In this document: positions 57,195 through 64,000 of the stretch, piece after piece
How positions within the stretch are numbered: position 1 is the first letter of the stretch
Layout of the letters: each line of letters starts with the position of its first letter
Assembly (NCBI GenBank): GCA_903813345.2
Contig: CAIIXF020000004.1
Coordinates: 11,866,196 to 11,930,195 of the forward strand
Length of the DNA: 64,000 nucleotides
Reading direction: 5' to 3'
Source: Owenia fusiformis
Lineage: Eukaryota > Annelida > Polychaeta > Sabellida > Oweniidae
Position numbers and translations under genes: made by a program
The notes under the pieces: model-generated
Database searches by the model: none
What the model was told of the DNA's origin: nothing
The model's input: only the letters and a program-made list of their open reading frames with translations

Positions 57195-58340
57195 AATAAA
57201 TACATTACAACTGACAAAAGTTTGAAGGCTCAGATAGTCATTATAACCATTGGGAATTTTAATATGACACAAGGCAAGCTTTGCAGAGGTAACTAAAGGG
57301 AATGAAAATTCACCTTGCCACAAAAAACATCAAACAATTCCTTTTAATTTTTAATTGTTCAAATGTGTGCAGATGTGTGCCATTCTGCATGTGATTTCGA
57401 AAATGCTTAATTAAATGCCCAAAATGATGAAAACATGGGATGGAGGGTTGTAATGAGGGCCCATTCTGAAATTATGGGTGAGACGAATTGGCAAAAGACT
57501 GACAAGAAGATAACAGTTAGACTGTCTAATGTCTTATTGTTGAAATCCATGAAAATTTGCTTGATCTGACAGGTAGCTGTGGACCACTGAAAACACCATT
57601 AAAACGAGGGACTCTTTACACAAAAGCATGATGAATCGACTGAAAGATAATTTCAGTGAAGGCCCTGTATGGAACAAGTTTGAAGAAAATCGTGTAGTGT
57701 GACACTCACAATCCTTGATTTTCAAACACCTGCTATTACTAGGCTTCAAATTTAATGGTTTTCTGGGATGTAGTGATTTTGATACATCCCGTGATCATAT
57801 GTATGGCCTCTTAGATTTTGATGCAGCTCTGCCATTTTATTTTCAGGAAAATTAAAATGGCTGAAGTAGATCTAAAATGAGGGGCTGATTTTTCAAATTG
57901 CTCCCTAAATTACATAATGCACATTATACCAACCATCTGAAATATACAAAAAAATTCCCATAATAGGCCTACAAGTAGGCCTACAATGAATAGACTAGAT
58001 CTATCATATCAATCTAGAATAGATCTAGCCCTATGGTCAACTCAGATTTATTTCATTTATTTTTTTTAGTGAACTAGGGATACATGTAAGACTTTTCTCT
58101 TTGAAAAGCATTTTCAGTGGCTGAATTATGTCGAAATACTACTTATCTAGCTATTTTTCGACCACAAAACTCCGCAACTCAAGTGAAATAGAACTCGACA
58201 AAAATGTTGCTGACTCAGTTTAGATTAGGAAAATGCGGGGGAAACTTTTCTAAGCTTATAAGAGAATAAACGTAACCAAAGACAAGATTAAAGTATGAGT
58301 TGCATTGTTAACATTGTATTGTTTAAAATAATTATACTTA
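57195..58340. other. Presumed 5'UTR intron of the HECT gene
   Basis: Bounded by the donor at 58341 and the acceptor at 57190. No exon or repeat structure beyond short palindromic words (TAGGCCTACAAGTAGGCCTA at 57964). Confidence 0.4.
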
Positions 58341-58341
58341 C

Positions 58342-58440
58342 TGAGCTTCTATAGTTTAAAGATGTCAATAATCCAGGATGTATACGTAAGTAAAATATCA
58401 CACTGCTGCATACACCATTGCTTCGTGAAAAATATATAGA
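58342..58440 (-). promoter_or_regulatory. Probable 5'UTR exon of the HECT gene
   Basis: The coding exon at 57112 begins with an acceptor, so an upstream non-coding exon is required. The best donor upstream is TCA/GTAAGTAT at 58341. The exon's 5' limit is a guess, placed before the E-box repeats. Confidence 0.4.
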
Positions 58441-58622
58441 TGGCGCAAGTCACGTGACTTACCCCACATCAAAACAGCGAACGTTGGTTATAAAATCATT
58501 CGGTAAGTCACGTGACTTACCCCACATCAAAACAGTGAACATTGGTTATAAAATCATTCGGTAAGTCACGTGACTTACCCCACAAATGAATATGTTTACC
58601 ACAAATGAATATGTTTACCCAA
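58440..58622. promoter_or_regulatory. Three tandem GTCACGTGAC palindromes (E-box/CLEAR-like) upstream of the HECT gene
   Basis: GTCACGTGAC occurs at 58449, 58507 and 58565, exactly 58 bp apart, each within AAGTCACGTGACTTACCCCA. The first two full 58-bp units are near-identical tandem copies. A 19-bp direct duplication (CACAAATGAATATGTTTAC) follows. GTCACGTGAC is the core bound by USF/MiT-family bHLH-zip factors in animals. Its position about 1.3 kb 5' of the start codon, just beyond the presumed 5'UTR exon, suggests promoter use (inference). Confidence 0.6.
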
Positions 58623-58966
58623 TACGAATGATACTTGACATCGCATATATTTAAAATACTTATCAAATTTATATTTGATCGGATCGAATAAAGTTTTGAA
58701 GCATCTTACATATTTGTTGTGTAAGACAGTCAATTACATGTGGGATAGTAGGTCTCATTTGTTGTAACTGGTTTTGTTTATGTTCGGTTTAACTTACTCT
58801 GTGGGGTAAAAACCGAATATATTAATGTTACGAATATTGATGCAATAAATACACTATACTTTTCAAGGATCGTGGAAGCCATTGCATGATGTAAATGATT
58901 CGACATGCGATGACGTGGAACATGGTTGGCGTCAGAAATATATAAAGTACATTGTGACACACTTAC

Positions 58967-59218
58967 CAGGAGGGGGTGTGGTTGGTAGTGTAGGAGTGGG
59001 TGGGGGTAGACTTACACAGCATGGCCCTGTTTTACGCTCTATCGGAGTTCCGATGCAGTTTTGTTGTATAATACCAGTAGTTCGTTTGCCAAAGCAGACA
59101 CACTGACGGGTTCGTTGGCAAGGTGTCGTTCCAGGTGCAAGGCATGTTAGAGTCGGGGGTAATGCATTTCTTACACACGTCCCGTAGACCCAGGGTCCCC
59201 AAGCACCCCAGCGACACG
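58967..59218 (-). CDS. TSP1-like exon F (duplicate of exon E)
   Basis: 252 nt, donor G/GTAAGT. Differs from exon E by a handful of substitutions (for example CVRNALPP for CARNALPP), so it is a recent exon duplication. Confidence 0.85.
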
Positions 59219-62200
59219 CTTTATTTATAAATAAAATAAATATAAATAATGACTAGAATATAGAATGCAAACGTTTCTTGTTTAACAGATAAATACGAGG
59301 GTATATCATAAAGTTCTCATAATATCTCTCTAATATTTTTATTTTTCAATATATTCTGATGAATTTTTCACAGAATCTGTAGTATACAATGGTGTATTAA
59401 TCTATCAAAAATATTTGCTATAACTGAAATATTATTTAAGAAATGGTTGCTATAGTAACCGGAAACCAAGGCACCCGGGGCAAATAAAAAATCCCAAGTC
59501 ACCTAAGTCCCAAGTAACCATGTTTAAATGCATAATAAGTTATCAAATAAGCTATGAAACACATCAAATTGTTAAATTCCATGTATTCTTGACTGTTTTG
59601 AACTATTATAATGGTCATGTGAATTGTGTAATCTCATCATGGATGATTGTAATGCTTCATTAGAAGTGATGTGAGACAAAACAACTGTTTTGTCAAGTAT
59701 TCCAAGAAAAGTCGATTTTCCACTTTAGTTCATCTTAAATAAATAAGAAACCACACAGAGGGTGTAATTATGTTAATATCTTTGCAATATATTTGTTTTA
59801 GATCATCTTTAGTATGAGCAAAGGATTTTTCGAACTAAACTAAACTTTTATCAGTGTGAACATTATTTTTCTGATGATCCCTGCATCTACGCATTATCTT
59901 ACTCAGTCATTTCTGATCATTAAGCTTTGATTCTCAGAGTCTGGTATCACATCTAATGAAGCATGTAAGCATCCCCTATGACACCACACAATCCACATGA
60001 TCAATTTATTTTATAGTAAAAGCATTAAACAACATATTCAAGATAACATTTTAATGTGTTTGATAATTTATGAGAGTTTATTATGTATGTAAACAAGGTT
60101 AATTAAGCTCATTCTCTCAATTATTTTTATTTGCCCCCGGTGCCTTGATTTCTGGTTACTATGGCAACCATTACTTATCTAATATTTCTGTTATATCAAA
60201 TATTTTTTGATAGATTAATAAAGTATTCTATACTGCATATTCTCTGAAAATTTCATTAGAATATACTGAAAAATAAAAAAATTAGAGAGATATTATGAGA
60301 ACTTTATGATATACCCTCGTATATAAAAAGTATACATTATGATACACTTACTAGGAGGGGGTGTGGTTGGTAGGGTAGGAGGAGGTGGAGGAAGACCTAC
60401 GCAGCATGGCCCTGTTTTACGCTCTATCGAAGCTCCGATGCAATTTTGTTGTATAATACCAGTAGTTCGTTTGCCAAAGCAGACACACTGACGGGTTCGT
60501 TGGCAAAGTGTCGTTCCAGGTGCAAGGCATGTTAGAGTCGGGGGTAATGCATTTCTTGCACACGTGCCGTACACCCAGGGTCCCCAAGCACCCCAGCGGC
60601 ATGCTTTAAATGTAATCATAAAATGGAGACATAATTCTGATTGGAATCAACAATAGCAACTAAGAAATGATGTAGATTCTAAAATTTTGCAAAATTAGGT
60701 CACTTGACTAAGCCGTCTATTTCTGTTCAAAACTAACATCCTTACCCTAGGCCATTTACTGTTAACAGAATCATATACTATCCTAACTTATGACCTTAAG
60801 TCCTCCATTTATAGACCATTTAATCAGCAGATATAAAGTTATGTCAATTTAAAAATTCTCCATGTGTGCCTCTCCCAAACGCTAATCTAAACTAGGCATA
60901 AGGTTTTGGCAACAAATTCAAAAGTTATAAAACGTTTAAAAGTCCTTGCTAACCTTACAATAAATTGAAATACAAATATTTACATGAACATATATAATAA
61001 ATAATTAAACTGGGCATGACATATAAAAAGTAACTACCCAGGGTTGTTGCATTATTATAAAAATAAACGGCTGCAAAATTGCTCTCTTGATAAAATATCC
61101 CTCAAATAATATCCCATAAATGTAGGTAGGTGTACGGCTATCTTTAATGTCCATTTGGCACTATCTATAAAAAATACTGACCTATTGTTTGACAAATTGG
61201 TTTTGTACAAGCTACAATACGCTGTTGCAGCAGACCCGAGACATTCTGGATTCCCGAAATTGGAAAACGAGTATATCTTAGATCTTGTTTGTGTTTCTGT
61301 TCGTGATCCTGTGCCACACGTGACTGAGCATGCGCCTTGATGTGTGACACTCCATGCACTCCATGTACAAACTGTCGAAAAATATAATATCAACCTTGAC
61401 AGACAGCACTCCATGTACATACTGTGAAAGATAAAGATCATATGCAAGCACAAGTACCAACGGGGAACAACCAAAAATGTTCAAAATGAAAACATTAAAG
61501 TGTAAAGAAAATAAACTCCGAACTATCCAAACCATAATGCAACGTGAAAAGAAACAAGGAAACAATGTCTAAACCCCCCCCCCCCATATGAATTTTAAAA
61601 ATTAGGACACTGACATAATGTCGAACTCCAAAGATAGCATAAATTGCAACACTTACGCAGTGTTACATACCAATTGACACTTTTGTTATTCTTAATACAC
61701 TTCCATCCAAAGGTTTTGAAACTTTTTTTCTTCACTAACCCCATGTAAAATGGTGTTAGTGTTTGAATTATGTATTCATAGAACAAAAGTAAATCTTCAA
61801 AACATACTTTATTGGATTGCGATATAACCTAACGCAACCTAATAATGCGTGTAATAAAGATCTACTTTCCTGCTATCTACAATCTACTTTGGTTTTTGAA
61901 ACCATTGGTCTTTCTTCAATGTTCGTGATTTCTAATTTCAATGAAATAAAACTTACATTTAAACTCAATGTTAGGGCCAACATCTGTACATGTGTATTGG
62001 TTGGCTTCATTTAAAATGAAGTTAAAATATCAAGTGCTTCAAAAACACAAACAATACAATTATGAACAATTATGTTTGAAAAAGTGCCAAAGGAAAGCTT
62101 ACTCAAAAGTTTTATAAATAATGGCAATATATGAAACATCGAAGACTACAATCAATCATATTGAAAAAATCCAAATCCATCCAGTATCAGTAGACGATAG

Positions 62201-63478
62201 AACAACAGTTCACCTGTATGTACAAAATAAATTTACATATTAACGCTAACTGTGAATACCAACCTCGTCTCTGGGGAGGGGGACAAACGGGATTCCGTTG
62301 GTTTATACATGACACGACACGCTGGTTGATAGGAGACCCAACACACTGTGGATTCCCAAAATTCGAAATTGAGAATATCTTAGTCCTAGTTAGTGTTTCT
62401 GTTCGTGTGCCTGTGCCGCATGTCACTGAGCAAGCGCCTCGTTGCGTAACGGTCCAGGCGCTCCATCTACATACTACTTAAAATGAAAATAGAATAACCC
62501 CGATCTATATTAAGCATGTATATGATATGGAATTGTGACTTTTATAATTAGCAGTTAACCACATAGTCTTATACAATAACGAACATTTTTTGTATCACTG
62601 CAAAAATTGCATCTAATTATTCGACTGTATCTGTTTTCTAATCAGTAACAAGTCCACTAAGAAACTATCTTAAAAATACTGACCTCGTCTGTCACAAATT
62701 TGATTTGTACAAGGTACGACACGCTGATTAATAGGAGACCCGATACACTCTGGATTCCCAAAATTCGAAATCGAGTATATCTTAGTTCTAGTTTGTGTAA
62801 CTGTTCGTGATCCTGTGCCGCATGTCACTGAGCAAGCACCTCGTTGTGTGACGCCCCAAGCACTCCATGTACATACTGTCGAAAAATATATAATATCAAC
62901 TTTGACAGAATGTCATATAGTTCGCAATAAATTTCATTAAGGGAGTAGTTTAGTTTTATTGTTCCTTTATTCTAATTTACATTACAAACATATGGCAGGG
63001 CTTTGGTCTGGATTCAGCATTATGTGTTTGTGAGACTACTAAGATATGAAAAAGAACTAGAGAAACCTTATTAATTGTTAAATAATATATGGTACATTTT
63101 ACAGCGCACTAGTTCTTTATTTCAAGATTCGAATATAAGCAACGCACAAAATATGAAATACAGGTGAAGAATGAAATATCGTCTATAATTTATTGTATCA
63201 TTTGCAAAAATGCATCTTATTATTCGACTGTATCTGTTTTCTAATCAGTAACAAGTCCACTTAGAAACTATCTTAAAAATACTGACCTCGTCTCCCACAA
63301 ATTGGATTTGTACAAGGTACGACACGCTGGTTAATAGGAGACCCGATACACTCTGGATTTCCAAAATTCGAAATCGAGTATATCTTAGTTCTAGTTTGTG
63401 TAACTGTTCGTGATCCTGTGCCGCATGTCACTGAACAAGCACCTTGTTGCGTGACGCTCCAAGCACTCCATCTACAAA
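58967..63478 (-). CDS. Modular thrombospondin type 1 repeat protein, 3' part (six exons; 5' end beyond window)
   Basis: Six minus-strand exons, each phase 1-1, so modules can be added or lost without frame change. From 5': 63287-63478, 62684-62875 and 62264-62473 are canonical TSP1 (WSAW, CSVTCGTGSRT, NPEC, C-terminal C..PIC). 61182-61371 is the same module with a 2-nt deletion. 60352-60603 and 58967-59218 are a divergent 83-residue module (CRWGAWGPW, CVCFGKRTTG, GPCC and a Pro/Thr-rich tail). TSP1 proteins are secreted or extracellular and bind matrix, glycosaminoglycans or microbes. The specific role is unknown. No signal peptide in the window. The 3' end is unresolved: an acceptor at 58799 would give an immediate stop (58794-58796), or the chain may splice to 38804 across the HECT gene. 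Confidence 0.8.
59294..60321. mobile_element. 1.03-kb foldback element TACGAGGGTATATCATAAAG in the E-F intron
   Basis: Left end TACGAGGGTATATCATAAAG and its inverse at 60302-60321. The arms remain complementary for about 180 bp and again at inner blocks (GGTTGCTATAGTAACCGG with inverse near 60155). TA at both edges. No transposase. Mariner-type ends; non-autonomous. Confidence 0.85.
60352..60603 (-). CDS. TSP1-like exon E (divergent module with Pro/Thr tail)
   Basis: 252 nt, acceptor TTAAAG/CA and donor A/GTAAGT. Encodes CRWGAWGPWVYGTC, CVCFGKRTTGIIQQNC, GPCC and a PPPPPTLPTTPPP linker. Nine cysteines. Confidence 0.85.
60605..61180. other. Intron between TSP1 exons D and E, no feature recognised
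   Basis: AT-rich, no exon or terminal repeats seen. Confidence 0.5.
61182..61371 (-). pseudogene. TSP1 exon D, frameshifted by a 2-nt deletion
   Basis: 190 nt, where exons A and B have 192, with intact acceptor TCGACAG and donor GTCAGT. After NPECLGS the expected INQRVV..C.NPIC text continues in another frame (LQQRIVACTKPICQ). Including this exon would shift the downstream frame; skipping it would not, since the modules are phase 1-1. Probably a decaying exon, or a sequencing error. Confidence 0.75.
61380..61436 (-). repeat. Duplicated fragment of a TSP1 exon acceptor junction
   Basis: Repeats the text around the exon 5' border (CACTCCATGTACATACTGT), as in exon B at 62860-62878. It contains only the first nine codons or so of a module and is a leftover of unequal exchange. 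Confidence 0.65.
61440..62260. other. Intron between TSP1 exons C and D, no feature recognised
   Basis: Short open frames only; a 12-C run lies at 61575. No exon seen. Confidence 0.5.
62264..62473 (-). CDS. TSP1 exon C (longer variant)
   Basis: 210 nt, acceptor AAGTAG/TA and donor G/GTTGGT. Same module with a six-residue insertion near its end (NQRNPVCPPPQRRG). Encodes CRWSAWTVTQRGACSVTCG. Confidence 0.85.
62684..62875 (-). CDS. TSP1 exon B
   Basis: 192 nt, same acceptor and donor as exon A, 603 bp downstream of it. Encodes CTWSAWGVTQRGACSVTCG. It has no ATG, so it is detectable only by homology and splice sites. Confidence 0.9.
63287..63478 (-). CDS. TSP1 exon A
   Basis: 192 nt, acceptor TCGACAG, donor G/GTCAGT. 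Encodes CRWSAWSVTQQGACSVTCG through NPICGRRG. Nearly identical to exon B, flanking introns included. Confidence 0.9.
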
Positions 63479-63487
63479 CTGTCGAAA

Positions 63488-64000
63488 AATAAAATATCAC
63501 ATGTCACATAGTTTGCAATATATTTTATTATGGGTGTTTAGTTTTTATTATTTCTTTATTCTAATTTGCATAGCATACATGGCTTTAGTCTGGATTCAGC
63601 ATTACTGGCCCTGTTAATACAAAGAATATAAAGAAAATAACAAATATGGCTACCAACATGAATACGTATAGCAGATATGTGTTAGCGTCTTAATACAATC
63701 ACACAAACAAAAACAATGCAAAATTCTTCCAAACTTAAGTATTGCATGGCTAAATTCATCTCTGCCCCCTCACACACAAACAACAAATAGTTTGTTTTTG
63801 CCCTGTAGAGCATACCATAAAAAAGCAGTTCATTGCTGGCATGTTTCTCGGTTCTTCCAAAAGTTTTTTCTCTTATATTATTCGACGGGGGACATTTGGA
63901 GAGTAGATGATTTTCATTAATAAGGTTGCGTAACGCGTTTGGTCAGCACTATCAAAAGAGGGGAAAGAAATTGAGAAATTGTACACTTCTCATGTTCATT
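63488..64000. other. Intron upstream of TSP1 exon A
   Basis: The first ~130 bp match the intron 5' of exon B (TGGATTCAGCATTA text at 63013 and 63590), marking the duplicated block. The rest shows nothing recognisable. Confidence 0.5.

Overview
This is a eukaryotic, AT-rich, repeat-dense window. Three things point to an invertebrate animal, most likely a marine lophotrochozoan such as a mollusc: genes split into small exons with GT-AG splice sites, secreted proteins built from phase 1-1 thrombospondin-type modules, and dispersed repeats of the ATGGC(G/C)GCCATTTT type. The species cannot be fixed from the sequence alone.

Layout. 1-9.7 kb: a large imperfect palindrome centred near 3990, built from four copies of a composite unit (A segment, TGCAATACAA satellite array, C segment), with a Tc1/mariner-like element inserted in one arm. 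9.7-21.6 kb: a transposon graveyard. It holds a dispersed family (R1), a recent 1456-bp tandem duplication carrying a decayed Crypton-like recombinase exon, a mariner relic, a 4.27-kb terminal-inverted-repeat (TIR) element filled with CTTCC and GAAC/GCAC simple repeats, and a 71-bp tandem repeat.

22.0-31.5 kb (minus strand): a near-complete eight-exon gene for a secreted L-amino-acid-oxidase-type flavoenzyme with a cysteine-rich N-terminal region. Its introns hold a C2H2 zinc-finger relic, a TIR element and a 22-bp minisatellite with 241-bp higher-order periodicity. Just 5' of exon 1 lies a second R1 copy interrupted by a 2-kb array of about 120-bp ACGT-rich repeats.

37.5-38.9 kb (minus): two exons of a small cysteine-rich, thrombospondin-like secreted protein. 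44.4-58.4 kb (minus): a complete eleven-coding-exon gene for a 743-residue HECT-type ubiquitin ligase with a doublecortin-like N terminus. It has a probable 5'UTR exon, and upstream of that three exact 58-bp-spaced copies of GTCACGTGAC. Its introns hold a (TAGG)n array of about 355 bp and a 3.7-kb TIR element with a mariner relic nested in it. 58.9-63.5 kb (minus): six exons of a modular thrombospondin type 1 (TSP1) protein whose 5' end lies beyond the window. One exon is broken by a 2-nt deletion, and two pairs are recent duplications.

The three protein genes share a strand but show no functional link beyond two being secreted. If the 38.5-kb exon belongs to the TSP1 gene, the HECT gene would be nested in a 20-kb intron. 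The most distinctive features are the palindromic satellite complex, the nested palindromic elements and the fast-evolving TSP1 exon array. I saw no bacterial-type system, CRISPR array, rRNA or tRNA.
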